Both the position numbers and the translations under genes were made by a program. Positions 1-11,290 of a stretch of 21,177 nt of DNA are shown piece after piece. Each line of letters begins with the position of its first letter. The stretch's first letter is position 1. Below the pieces are notes generated by a model that had not been told where the DNA came from, made no database searches, and saw only the letters and a list, made by a program, of their open reading frames with translations. Origin of the DNA: Rhizophagus sp. LPA8_4_AMF (lineage: Eukaryota; Glomeromycota; Glomeromycetes; Glomerales; Glomeraceae); contig JADRCO010001226.1 in NCBI GenBank assembly GCA_021464525.1, positions 1 to 21,177 of the forward strand, given 5' to 3'.

Positions 1-118
1 TTTTTAATGGAATAAAATCGTAAAAAAAATGAATGGTTACATAATTTTTTTTAACCGTTTGTTAAAAAAATTAGCCAATCAAAAAATAATGCTTATCACA
101 TGAGGGGTGAGTAATAAT

Positions 119-141
119 ATTCCTCACCCAAGGTGAGGAAT
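119..141. repeat. Perfect 10-bp hairpin
   Basis: ATTCCTCACC (119-128) is followed after 3 nt by its exact reverse complement (132-141). A further GGGTGAG at 105-111 could pair with the left arm instead, giving two alternative folds. It is a small GC-richer island in very AT-rich DNA. No gene is attached to it and the role is unknown. The rest of 1-295 shows only AT-rich sequence. Confidence 0.6.
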
Positions 142-316
142 AAATTCACTCATTTTATAATAATTTTTTAATTAAATATTTTATTATTATTTTGCTTACT
201 ATATATAAATTTTATATGATTTGTTATCCCAATAAAAAGTAATTATAATATATTTAAAATCCTTTTAATAATTTTTTATTTTATATTCAATCTTATTATA
301 AAATATACTTAAAATA

Positions 317-527
317 TACTAAAATTATACATGCTGCCCAAATTTAAAATTGCCAATCCAAATCCCAAATCCTAAATTCCAAATTCCAAATCCCAAATTT
401 TTCATATAGTGCCAAATTCCAAATCCTAAATCCCAAATTAATTTATTATAGCTCAAATCCCAAATCCCAAATCCCAATCTCAAATCCCAAATTATATTGA
501 ATTTTGGCAACATGTATAACTAAAATA
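317..527. mobile_element. MITE-like element with ~31-bp terminal inverted repeats around a heptamer array
   Basis: The left end (317-347) and the reverse complement of the right end (497-527) match at 24 of 31 positions without gaps. The shared core is TTATACATG, then C or T, then TGCC. Between them lies the CCCAAAT heptamer array. The element has no coding capacity; the 62-codon minus-strand frame here is just the heptamer read in triplets. The size of about 211 bp and the terminal inverted repeats fit a miniature inverted-repeat element that has captured or grown a satellite. No target duplication is clear. Confidence 0.5.
353..492. repeat. CCCAAAT heptamer satellite
   Basis: Three blocks (about 353-400, 412-438 and 464-492) of a 7-nt unit, CCCAAAT with variants TCCAAAT and CCTAAAT, are separated by short AT-rich spacers. 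Seven is not a multiple of three, so every three units repeat a 7-residue peptide (GFGIWDL-like) on the minus strand. The G-rich strand carries four GGG runs at about 466-489, a possible but long-looped quadruplex. The motif resembles heptameric telomere repeats in form but is not the TTAGGG usual in fungi. Confidence 0.85.
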
Positions 528-640
528 GGTAAAAATTAAGTATAATTTAAATATATATTAATTACAATTTAAGTTAATTTATTTTTTTAATATATTTTAA
601 GTATATTGAAATTATATTTAAATTATATTTAATTTTTACC
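528..640. repeat. 28-bp inverted repeat, 27/28 identical
   Basis: GGTAAAAATTAAGTATAATT and the following 8 bases (528-555) reappear as the reverse complement at 613-640 with one mismatch, separated by 57 nt. The pair abuts the right end of the heptamer element. The match is longer and better than neighbouring AT-rich words usually give. It could be a separate small foldback unit or part of the same composite repeat. Confidence 0.55.
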
Positions 641-711
641 ATTTTAATATATTTTTAATATATTTTAAGTATGAAAATTATTTTAAGTATATTTTAAGTA
701 TATTTTAATAA

Positions 712-1039
712 GGGTACTTTTTATAGGGTATAATGATTCTTAAAAGAATTATATTGACTTTGCCTTTATTATTAATAATTTTTTAAAGATTACAATTGAA
801 ATTGATGATGAGTTGAAAGTCAATGATTTTAATTTTTAATATGATGAAACATAATTGATATGCTAATTAATAAAAAACTTTTATTATAATTTATTTGCAT
901 CTATATCATAAAATTAAACCAAATAGAGTTTTATATTTACCAAATAGTAATATTTAATAAATATTAAAACTTTACATTTATTAAGTAATAAAAAAAATAA
1001 ATATTCAAATAATATTAAATTTAATTATTTATTAAATAC
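712..1039. other. Gene-free AT-rich stretch
   Basis: Simple AT-rich sequence with no open frame of note, no tRNA-like fold and no clear repeat. The last seven bases (TAAATAC, 1033-1039) are the proposed left target-site copy of the 3.2-kb element. Confidence 0.6.
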
Positions 1040-1093
1040 CACATCAGAAAATTTTTTAGTGCGAAAAGTTGTGCAAATTTTCGCATTATAATA

Positions 1094-1361
1094 TTTCGTA
1101 AGTTTTAGACCCGCTGCAAGTTGTGAAAGCGTAATATTTCATAATTTTTTAAAATATTTTGAAATATTATAATATGCAAAGCTTTGTAATTTTATGATTT
1201 GAAATATTTCATAATTTTACATAATATTTTGTAAGTTTCCAGACCCACTGCAAGTTTGCAAAAGCGTAATATTTTATAACTTTAAAATATTTAAAATATT
1301 ACGATATGTAAAGCTTCATAATTTTACGATTCATAATATTCTGTAATTTTACTGTGTAATA
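1094..1361. repeat. Left subterminal direct duplication, period 134
   Basis: Two diverged copies, about 1094-1227 and 1228-1361, share GTAAGTTT, AGACCC (at 1107 and again at 1241), CTGCAAGTT and AAGCGTAATATTT in the same order. They sit just inside the left end of the candidate transposon. Subterminal repeats of this kind often serve as transposase binding sites in DNA transposons, but that role here is inference. Confidence 0.65.
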
Positions 1362-1644
1362 TTTTGCTGCATAATTTGAAGATTCATAATATAATATTTC
1401 ATAATGTTTTAAAATATTTTGATAAATAATAAGTTTATATAATGTATGTTTTATTAGATATAATTTTATTAAACCATAAAAATTACAAGTATTTATTAAT
1501 ATATATGAAATACATAAAAGTAAAAAAAGAAAGAGTAATAATATAATTAGATGTAAAAAGAAGAGAAACAGCTATAGTAATGTTAGTATTATATATAAAG
1601 ATAAAACAAATATTGTTAGTGTTATTAGTATTGTTAGTATTACA

Positions 1645-1887
1645 ATATAAAGTAATAAAGAGGTAAAAAACGCGTTAGTATTAAAATAATTAGTATTAAA
1701 CAAAAGAATAAAAAAACATGTTATTAATATTAAAGTAAAAGAAGTAATAAACATAGTTAGTATTGTTAGTATCGTTAGTGTATTAAAGTATAAATAAAAA
1801 GAAATAAAGAAAACATGAATATTATTGTTAATATAAAGTAATAAAGAGGTAAAAAAAAATGAAAATAATTAGTATTAATAAACAAAT
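1645..1887. repeat. Direct duplication with identical 26-nt core
   Basis: A 26-nt core beginning ATATAAAGTAATAAAGAGG occurs at 1645-1670 and again, unchanged, at 1831-1856. Each is followed by a related AAATAATTAGTATTAA segment. The interval also contains many GTTAGTATT words. It lies in the interior of the candidate 3.2-kb element and has no convincing coding frame. Confidence 0.65.
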
Positions 1888-3490
1888 ATTTCTATACCTG
1901 CAAGCAATAAATTATGAAATATATGTAAATATATTGTATATAGTTAAAAAATATTGAAAGAAATAATAGAAAGAAGAGACAAAATAAAATTAAAAAATAG
2001 AATAAAGAAATAAGAGACAAAAAAATAAATAAGACAAAAATGCGTGTATAATTAAATATTTAAATCACATGCAAAGATCAGCCTAATTTTAATTGATCAG
2101 AAAATACGTCATCTTAACAACACGAGCATGACAAAAATAAACTGTGATTGAATTTAGGTTCAATTTGTATTTAATTTGTATTGATAATTCTGATAAAAAT
2201 TTGTTAATTTTGGCCAAATTTTGTTAAATTTGTTAAGTTTGTGTTAAATTTGTATTGAATTTGTATTGATAATTTTTAATTTATCACAGGAGAATGACAT
2301 TTTGTAATTGTGCAGTACAATTTCTATACGATATACAATACATGATTTTTTTAAGATGATGTTTAAACTTTTGATATGCATGATTTTTTAAGAAATTTAA
2401 GAAATGTATGCAAAATATTTTATCAGAATGTGCTATTAATAAATTGTTTTATTTTTAAATATGATATATTGATATTTATATTTACAATAACTAAAATATA
2501 TACATGATTTTTATTATTTTTAATTGAAATCAAACTAAGATTTTTTTTAAATAAATTAAGTGATTTATATTTATTTTATGATATTTATATTTGGAATCAT
2601 GATATTTATATTTAGATAATTCATATTATGCATGAAATTTAATTAATATGTTTAATGATAAAAAGTGGTAATAAATCAAATTTTAATTAAAATGGAAGAT
2701 AAAATCAAACCAAAGAGGTATTGTTCAAATTTTATTTAAAGTGATATTTTATGACTTTCTTTCTACTCAAATTTTTACATCCCATTCCAAAATCAAATTA
2801 TAAAAATCAAATCTAATAATAATAAACATACTCTGCTATACTCATACACATCATTTCTATAATGTTTAATGAAATTAAACGATGATAGATGAGTTGGTTG
2901 ATATAAGACGTAATAGGAATCACACTTACTATAATACGAATAGTAGAAACCGCCATGAATTCTGAGACACTGTTACCAATAGGTTCATATGTCTAATATC
3001 TATAATTTCTTTAAGAAAGAATATTAAATTCAAATTAACCAATCCATTTAATTGAATCAAAATAAATAGAATATTTCGTACAAGGGTTACTAGGCAACAG
3101 TATAGCCAAAAATGGAGAAACTTAGTAAGGGACTACTATATAAGTATATAATAAATAAAAATATATTTATATAAATTGAATATATTTGTCTAAGACTTCA
3201 ACTGATTTTGAAATTTAGAACTTTATCCTTTACCGTAATGGAGTTTCTGGACGGTGGCTGTGAACACGTACCAGCTAAAGATATTATTGTGAATTTAGAA
3301 TAAGATTTTGGGAGAGGCTGGGTAATTATATTATAATAAAAATTCTATAATTATTATTTTCGTTCTATTTACGTTCACATTTTAAATTGATAAATTTGAT
3401 CAATTTTAATAATACATCACGATTGTAGGAGAAGGAGAAACTTACTTATGTATTGTAAAAGAAAATAATTATTTTTATTTTTTATTTATT

Positions 3491-3547
3491 AAGTGAGTAG
3501 CTAGACCTAGTCTGTACCAAATATTGACTGGAGACTCACTTTTTTTT
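3491..3547 (+). other. Stem-loop followed by an oligo-T run
   Basis: AAGTGAGT (3491-3498) pairs perfectly with ACTCACTT (3534-3541). An inner CCTAGTC/GACTGG pair with one bulged base lies inside it. The stem runs straight into a T8 tract (3540-3547). On the plus strand this resembles the end of a short structured RNA with a polymerase III-type terminator. No A/B box or known RNA family is recognised, so it may be only a palindrome within the transposon interior. Confidence 0.3.
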
Positions 3548-3870
3548 GGGCTGTGACTGATACTGACATTCACATCATACAACCTAGGTACTATTTTATA
3601 AAATAATAGCGAATAAGTATCAAATGTGTATTTTTTTATTAAATTGTAATAAAATAGAATTTACTTTTAATTTTTAATCAAAATTAACATAAAAATTGTA
3701 AATAATAAAGAATTTGTAAATAAAAATAATTTTGCTTTCCAAACTTAAAAGAAAAGGTGTTTATATCATTTTGATTATTCAATAGTATCAGTGTATCACA
3801 TGCCCCTTGTATATGTTGTATACATTCTACTGCATAATGCAGCTTTAACAAGTTTTGTCTGATCGAATAG

Positions 3871-4170
3871 TAATATTATGCAGATTTATAGTTTCGTAAA
3901 TTTTTAAAATATTTCAACCGTAATATTATGCAGGTTTACACCATAAATTTTTGAAATATTTCAACCATAATATTACACAGGTTTACAATCTCGTAAATTT
4001 TCTAAATATTTTCAACCATAATATTACGCAAATTTACGAAACTGTAAATTTGCAGAATATTTTGACCGTAATATTGCGTGAATCTTACGATATTGAAAAC
4101 TTGTGTAATATATTGACTGTAATATTATATAAATCTTACGAAATTGTAAACATGTAATATTTCAAAATTT
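3871..4170. repeat. Right subterminal minisatellite, about six ~50-bp units
   Basis: TAATATT words start at 3871, 3921, 3968, 4019, 4069 and 4120, giving units of 47-51 bp. A typical unit reads ACCGTAATATTATGCAGG, then TTTACNN, an AT-rich stretch and AATATTTCA. The 51-bp units keep one frame open and produce a spurious 68-codon frame of repeated NHNITQ/LTVIL blocks. The array lies inside the right end of the candidate 3.2-kb transposon, facing a related but shorter repeat zone at its left end. Confidence 0.8.
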
Positions 4171-4264
4171 TTCAAAAATATTATGCCATAAACTTTCGTA
4201 AACTTGCAAAATCGTAAACTTATGCAATTTTTCGCACTATAAAATTCCTGATGCAAGTAAATAC

Positions 4265-4925
4265 TTAATTTTTTAAGTATTTTATTAATATTTTAAATTA
4301 GTATTTATAGGTATTTTTTTAATACATCTTGTATTTAATAAGTATATTGATAAACATTGTGATATATATTATAAAATATATGGTATATTATAATTTGAAA
4401 AGGACGTAAAAATATTAATATATATATTTAATAAAAGTTTTTGTAGATTTATATAAAAAAAATGTAAAATAAATTAATATAATAATTTAGTACAATTATA
4501 AACATGATATTTAAAATAAATTTATTATAAATTTGTATTAATATTTTAAAAAGATAATTTATTATAAATTTGCAATAGATTTGGATTTAGTTTTATATTT
4601 GCATTTTGATTTATTTTTTCAAATTTAAAATATAATAATTTATTAAATTTGACTTTTTTTATTTTGTATTTTTAATCAAAAATGCCAATACCAATAACTG
4701 ATTATCTGAAATTTATTTTTAATATTATTTAAATTCCAATATTATTACTATACTGATTAATTTTATTTTTGATAATAATTTTTTAATTTTTAAGGAAAAT
4801 TTATACAGTATTATATTGGTTAACTTTGAAATCAACTATTTTAAATTTAATTATAACTATAATATTGAGATCAAATTATTTTAATTATAATCTATTATCA
4901 TTTAAGAATTAGCTTTTCAAGATAT
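4265..4925. other. AT-rich spacer between the repeat element and RPA190
   Basis: This is the 3' flank of the RNA polymerase I subunit gene. No canonical AATAAA was seen on the minus strand just past the stop. There is no repeat, RNA gene or credible coding frame. Confidence 0.6.
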
Positions 4926-7900
4926 TTAAGACTTAAATGGAATTCTGACTTCAAAAGATCCAGTTCCACCTTGAACAACTTTGCCTAATACTAATCTTGC
5001 TGATGGTGATTCCAATAAATCAGTATCACCATGAAGGGTAGCTTGTGTTAAAAAAGAACATGTGCTTTCAAAACTCATCTTTAATAAAGGAGATGTACTT
5101 GTATCTAAGCCAATCCTATTAAATGGTTTGAACTTTCCTTCAAATGTCTATTTTATTAATTTAAAATAAATATTAGTAATTTTAGATAGATCAATTAATT
5201 AAATAACAATTAATTTATTACCATATAGTCAGCAACCAAAGTCACATGTTTGGGATGTACATTGATGCCATATGCTGCAAATACAGCTGAAATCTCTTTT
5301 ACAATGGCTGCCCTTGCTGCTTCAACACCATAAGTATTGAGGATAGCTACTATATCATTAGAATAAATATTGCTTAAATCTATTATATCATCATATTTCC
5401 AAATGCTATAGAAATTAACACCTTCCGTAGCAATAGTTTTCTATCAATTTAAATATTAGATTAGCCCAAATCCCAGTCAAAACTCTAGATAAAAGTATAC
5501 ATAAAACTCACTGAAGTATCACCGCCAGTCTCATTTGCAATAGGATAACATTTTGAAATACCGCTAATTTCGCGTATAACAGACTTTTTACTTGCAGCTT
5601 CAGCCATACCTAGTATTATTAATTTTTTAGTACTAGGTGGAAACTAGATTATTATGAAAAATAATAAAATAAATTTATGCTTTTTGTTAGAATATTAAAT
5701 AATAGATACATTTTGAATTACCTCCAATTCAATTTCACACCAGCCACCATTCTCATTATCGAACCGATAATCAGTAACATAATTTGAATTTATTATAATT
5801 CTGTCACGTCTATCTCTTAACCCATCTGCAGCTTTATTACTTCTCTGTGGGCGATTTAACGTACTTATGTCATCATCATTTATATCATCTAATTTAAGCT
5901 GCTGTTGTTCATTATTTTCATCATCTTCAAAATCTTCATCAGGAAATGTTTTTTGTGTTTGTCGGATAACCTCTAAATCATCCTCATCCGGTGCATCATA
6001 TGTAGCATGTTGTCGAGTTCTTAAGCGTACCTTATCATTCGTTGCATCGTCATCATTATCATCCGAATCTGGAAAATACATATGTTGGACATTTTGCGAA
6101 ATAAAATGATGATAAAAATTAATTTGAATATATACCATTTCCACCTGTATTTCGAATTGACGCACTTTCATCAAATGTTTCACTTCTTAATTCTTTTGAT
6201 TTTTTGAGCGGCTTTCCAATATCAAACTCATAAACTTCTAATGATTCGCAAAAAAAAACCATTAACAATATTTAATGATTCAAAAACCCCCAAAAATTAT
6301 AAAATTTTTAACTAACCAGCTGTATCATTCTTACTAATAGCAGACTTGACTTCTTTCTTTATAAATGATTCTAAATGTCTAATAAAGTTTAATTCTATAG
6401 CATCTTCAATGTTCCTTGGCACAATATTAAATTCTTCTTCGTATTCATGTTTTGGGTAGAATTTCATATGAATTGTGTACATTTTTTTACGTATTGTTGT
6501 TCCAGCTGATCCAGAATCAGCCTTTCTCCGTGCAATTTGTTCATATATTGTCATTTGATCTATAACTTCGGCAAGATTTAATTTGCTAATTTCCTGGCAG
6601 AATTTCTCAGCTTCTTCATTGGAAACATGATTTCGTAAAGGCAATGTCATCACGGGCGTTTTGATATCAGCTGAAGCCGTCATTATAATTTCACGAAGAC
6701 GGGGTATACCAAGAGTAACGTTTTTTGCACCAAAACCAGCAAAGTGAAAAGTATTTAAAGTCATCTGAGTTGAAGGTTCTCCAATACCTTGAGCGGCTAA
6801 CAATCCAACTGCTTCACCAGGTTCAACCAGACTGTGTAAATATTTAAGGTGCATGAGCTTTACAAATGCCGGCCTGGTTAACGAGTTTTCTTTGTTAGAT
6901 TTATCAAGAAGTTTATCAGGATTCTCTTTCGAATACTTAATTAAAAATAATTAATAATCCACTTTGAAATTTAATGTTATAATAGAAAAGTAGCCTTGAA
7001 ACAATATGAATACCTTTTCTAATGCATTGTGAAAAGTCTCAGAGACAGAACCCAAATATCTGCTCGGAGAATATATAGACAATACCGGATCATATGTCAT
7101 AGGCTTCTTTGTAGCCTTTTTTGCATGAATAGAAGCTTCCGACATGTTAAATAATGAAGGTGCTTTGGCAACATCATACTTTAGTATAAGTGCTTTATAA
7201 TTTTCAGCATTAAATTGAAATTTGTTAAGATGCCTCTGCTTGACAATATCAAGTGAGTCTTCTCCGTAATGAAATTGGATCACGGAGCCGTCTATATCTC
7301 TAACCGTATGATCATAGTGTACACGTAATCCTTCTAAATGCTTAATTAGACATCTTTGAAGATATCCTGAACGACTAGTCTTTACAGCTGTATCTATAAG
7401 TCCTTCACGACCAGCCATGCAATGGTAAAAATATTCCTTAAATAAAAATTTGTTAATCGATTATTAAACGAAAAATTATGTTATAATTTGTCTTTATGTA
7501 ATACCTGAGGCTTAATCCCGGTCAAGAAACGATCTCCAATAAATCCTCCTGCGCGTGCAGAAGGATCATAAGGCTGAAATGATGGAAGTGTTTTGCCACT
7601 TACCATCACTGGTACGCGACGACCTTCTAATTCTTGTTGACCTGCAAGTCATAAATTTCAGTGGTTATCTCTTTTTCTAAACATGTTAAACATGTATTAA
7701 AAATATTCTTACCCAAACAACAAGAAATTTGTGACACGTTTACACTAGTTCCCTTTGCGCCGGATATCGTCATCATTTGCATGTTATTATACGGAAAAAC
7801 TTTTAACTATTTAAGGAAGGTTTTTATATAGTAAGCTTTTAACAATCAGCGCAAAAATATAATAACGAATTAAGGAAAAATTACCAATCCTTTCGGAATA

Positions 7901-10900
7901 CACGTGTTAACAATCGATGTCCTCAACATATTCACTTTGGATTTCATGACAGCATCTAATCCCCGATGCTTTTCAGTATCTCGCAATACTTCTTCCATCA
8001 TATCCCTAAAATCTATAAAATTTTGCATTGTAATGAATAAAATTATTGATATAGGAAATAAACATATTAATTTAATTTAACGGAAACTTTTGAACCTTTG
8101 TCAACATTTGGTAATTCAGCAACATGATTCATTCCAACATATTCGAATGCAGTCCGTTTTCCAATGTTTCTATTATTCTCCATTAATAGTCTCCTTTCAT
8201 CATCTCCTTCAGGAGTTAGATGTAAATCATCCATACGGCAAGAAAATCCACATCTTTGTACATAAGCCGTAAACATTCTTCCTAATATACTTAGGAATTG
8301 TCCTGCGATATCCGCAGAATATAATTCATAACAAGAATGAACCAAACCAAATGCAGTAGCACCAAATTGGGATTTATCAAGTACGCCTGTTAAATGTTCA
8401 CCGTCCATGAATATGACTGTGTCTTCTTCAGATGCACTCCATCCCCAATATCCAGCTGAAATTTTGTTTTTCGATTTCATATTAAGAGGTACGCGACCTC
8501 TTGTCAAATTCATTAATATTGTTGTTATCTAATAGAAGAAATTGTTAATCAGTTGAAATAAGTTGTTTTAACTCGAAAATTTTATATCACGAATTCCATA
8601 TTACAATTCATACAACTTGTTTGCCAGTCCATAATGGCTTTGGTTTATATATAGCTGGTGGTATGGTCAAAACTCTTCTGGCATCGCAGGGATCCGGCCT
8701 TAATGCCGCATATACAATCTGCTGGTAATCACCCTTAATGAAGAAAGTGTCTTTGCAAGTCATCCATAGACCTGTAACCACGTGATCTTGGATCAATCCT
8801 CTCAAAGGATTACCAGCTGTAGGTCCAATATATTGTTGATTCGTATTGCCAATAATCATAGCCTCAGCTCGAGCAATTTCATTCTGAGGAAAATGCATAT
8901 TCATTTCGTCACCATCAAAATCTGCATTATAAGCATTGCAGTTTGCGTAATGCATTCTGATCGTCATTTCTCCTCTCAAAATACGAGCTTTATGAGCCAT
9001 GATTGAAGGTTTGTGAAGAGTAGGTTGCCGATTTAAAAGCAACATATCACCATTACGAAGATGACGAAAAACTTTTTTATTCACATTTGATTTAATATTG
9101 TATTGTGTAAAAGGTGATTTAAAAGCATTTTCTCTAACCAACTGTTCGCTTAGAGCAATACGGGATTCCAAGGGTAAACTAGCTAAATTTACTATAGTGC
9201 CATCTTCATGTTGGACGTGTGTAGCACCTGGCCATATATCAGGTCCATTGATAACAGCATTAGTCATATCTTTAAGGTTATATTCGGTCACAGGCTCTGG
9301 ATAAGTGAGTTTTTTGGCAAATCTTAAAGGAACCTAAAAAATATTGGCATCAAGTTATTTTCCTTCTTATGAGCAAATTTTATGGATAGATGATCCAAAT
9401 TATTATTATTTATTTTTTTTTGAACAAATATTGATACATGCCCCTATTTCATCTGTGTCCACATAAGGATCTGGAGAGATAACAGAGCGTGCTGCATAAT
9501 TAACACGTTTACCCTGTATATAAATTAATGATTTTTAATGATTTTTCATAATTTACTGCGATTTAATTTACTTACCATTAAATGTTTACGGAATAGCCCC
9601 TCCTTTTTTTCCAATATTTGCTTGATACCAGCAGCTGCTTGTTTTCCATATGCAGTTGGTATATTTCCTTTGGTATTATCCATCAATCCATTTACAGCAT
9701 CCTGCAAATCTATCCAAGTTTTCATTAAGCTATTTATGATCTCCTGATGATCTCCCGCAGTTTGACTTTCAGGAGTTTTACTCTTATTCATCTTTGTAGC
9801 GTAATTGAGAAATTCCTGCCGTGCATTCAAAATCCTTGTTAAATGCTCATTTTGTGGATTCTCCATTGTCTTATCATTAACAACATTAGCAGGTCGAAAC
9901 CGTGTTGGAGGAACAGCAATAACGTCTATAAAAAATATATTCGAACCAACAACCTTCTGCGATTTATGACGAGAACTTATAACATCTGATATGATACCCT
10001 GTGCGGAATATAACAATGTGCATAATTCCGACTCATTCGCAAAAAGCTTACGAAAATGATCACGCAAAGCTTCAGGGGTAATAAATTCATTACCGCTTTT
10101 TGAAATCGGTATATTATTATTAATTTCGTTATTTGCACGTTGTGCGTCTTGTTGCTCTCTTTCTGACATTTTTTCTTCTGTTTGTGAATCTAAAGGTTTT
10201 CTCTTTGATCTTATATTTTGATATTTTATAGATAATTGCTTTCGAAATATTTTGGAATATCCTTCCTTTTTAAATGATGCAGTAAGTCTATATTAAAAAA
10301 GACGTGAATATCGAACCAATAAATGTAATGTTGAGGTAATATCAACACCAATTTAACTTACGTGTCGCAATGTCCACATTGCTTAATCTTAGAACAAGCG
10401 GATAAAAATTCTGTCATTATCTTTTTCCTTTCTGCAATTATAGCTGTAAGCTTATATTTTTTTTTGTCGCCTTTCTTCAAGCTCATATTCACGAATTGAT
10501 CTTTTTTTTTAAAAAAAAAATAAATAAATAAATGAATAAAAAGAATCTTCATTTATTAATAATCTTAATGTAGTTTTCGTACATTACGGGAATACATACC
10601 AAGGGCATTGATATTTTCTTTGATTGATTCCGAACCAGGCATATCTGATTCATTATCATTACTGTCACCATCATTAGATAAAAAATCATTGATACCAATT
10701 CCATCTACCCTTTGTGATTCCAAAAGTAACCCATGTTTTAATAATTTTAATTTGGCAATGTATCGGATCGTCTAGTAAAATATCAATTGGAAAAACATGT
10801 TATTTCGGGAAAAGAAAGATAATAATAATATTTCTATTTACCTGAGACAAATTAAGCTTAAAATGGTGACATTCAAGACATATAGAACGCAGCAATGCAA

Positions 10901-11290
10901 GACTATGAGCAAAAAATAAAGGATTATATACGGGAACAGGTAACTCTATATTTCCAAAATGACCAGGGCAGCGGTAAAAATCAAGATTACACGTCCCGCA
11001 ACTATCCAAAAAAAGAAAAGATAATAATAGGACAAAATTTATAATTACTGATAAATTCGTAAAATAACAGGAATTTCAACAATATGTAAAATAATTGAAC
11101 CATACAAAGTGCTATGAGTGAATGGTCCTAAAGCAGGATCATATAACCCTCCTTCGTTGGGAATACCAACTGCGTCAAATATAACGGGATTAAATATTTC
11201 TTTGACAGACAATTTTTTTATTTCTTCTGACGTATAACAAGAAAACGATGCCGTCTTGACTTCATTACCGAGTGGATGTGAGATATTCAT
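4926..11290 (-). CDS. RPA190: DNA-directed RNA polymerase I largest subunit (A190)
   Basis: Catalytic subunit of nucleolar RNA polymerase I, which transcribes the 35S rRNA precursor. I read 18 exons: 11290-11106, 11001-10842, 10771-10600, 10500-10362, 10287-9576, 9513-9442, 9333-8614, 8528-8096, 8012-7885, 7806-7713, 7641-7505, 7436-7014, 6935-6317, 6237-6136, 6068-5722, 5643-5512, 5440-5222 and 5147-4926. They join in frame to 1671 residues, against 1664 in yeast. Visible landmarks are the clamp zinc ligands C63/C66/C73/H76, C214/C217 of the second zinc site, [16 protein letters not shown], the catalytic NADFDGD (Mg ligands D618, D620, D622), a bridge helix with [20 protein letters not shown] near 990, the trigger loop [16 protein letters not shown] (about 1177-1192), and an acidic, low-complexity jaw insertion (about 1340-1470) matching the DNA-mimicking/expander loop of Pol I. 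That loop and the overall match separate it from Pol II and Pol III. Intron 6 looks like GC-AG. The intron 8 donor (GTTCAA) is weak and is the least certain boundary. The gene is divergent from the nucleoporin-like gene. Confidence 0.96.

Larger units (their letters stand above)
296..711. repeat. Outer inverted repeat enclosing the heptamer element
   Basis: The left arm, about 296-328, and the right arm, about 678-711, are reverse complements over about 30 of 34 positions with two single-base gaps. Both are built from the word AAGTATATTTT and its complement. They enclose the 317-527 element and a second inverted pair (528-555 with 613-640). Very low complexity makes part of this match expected by chance. 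The nesting suggests a composite foldback-type repeat. No target duplication was found. Confidence 0.4.
1040..4257. mobile_element. Candidate 3.2-kb non-autonomous TIR transposon
   Basis: The left end reads CACATCAG, a short AT stretch, then TAGTGCGAAAA (1057-1067). The right end read on the opposite strand gives CTTGCATCAG, an AT stretch, then the same TAGTGCGAAAA. Both continue with TTG and related words. The 7-mer TAAATAC flanks both ends directly (1033-1039 and 4258-4264), which could be a target-site duplication. Inside each end are tandem or duplicated subterminal repeats made of the words TAATATT and TTTACGA in opposite orientation. No open frame longer than about 70 codons and no transposase motif is visible, so it would need a helper. 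The superfamily is unknown. The tips are not identical (CACATCAG against CTTGCATCAG), so the exact ends are uncertain. Confidence 0.5.

Noticed and set aside
325-513. Minus-strand frame of 62 codons with repeated GFGIWDL
   Set aside because: It is the 7-nt satellite read in triplets, has no splice or codon support, and lies within a repeat element.
1572-1754. Minus-strand hydrophobic 60-codon frame
   Set aside because: Composed of L/I/T/F from AT-rich GTTAGTATT repeats; hydrophobicity is a by-product of composition.
2880-2975. Possible C/D-box snoRNA (GATGATAG near 2882 and CTGA near 2961)
   Set aside because: The C box does not match RTGATGA, no terminal stem was found, and there is no guide sequence I can verify.
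3951-4157. Plus-strand 68-codon frame with repeated NHNITQ and LTVIL blocks
   Set aside because: Explained by the ~50-bp minisatellite, some of whose units are 51 bp and so keep frame.
5867-6109. Plus-strand serine-rich 80-codon frame
   Set aside because: Antisense of the acidic D/E-rich loop of RPA190 (GAT/GAA read backwards gives serine).
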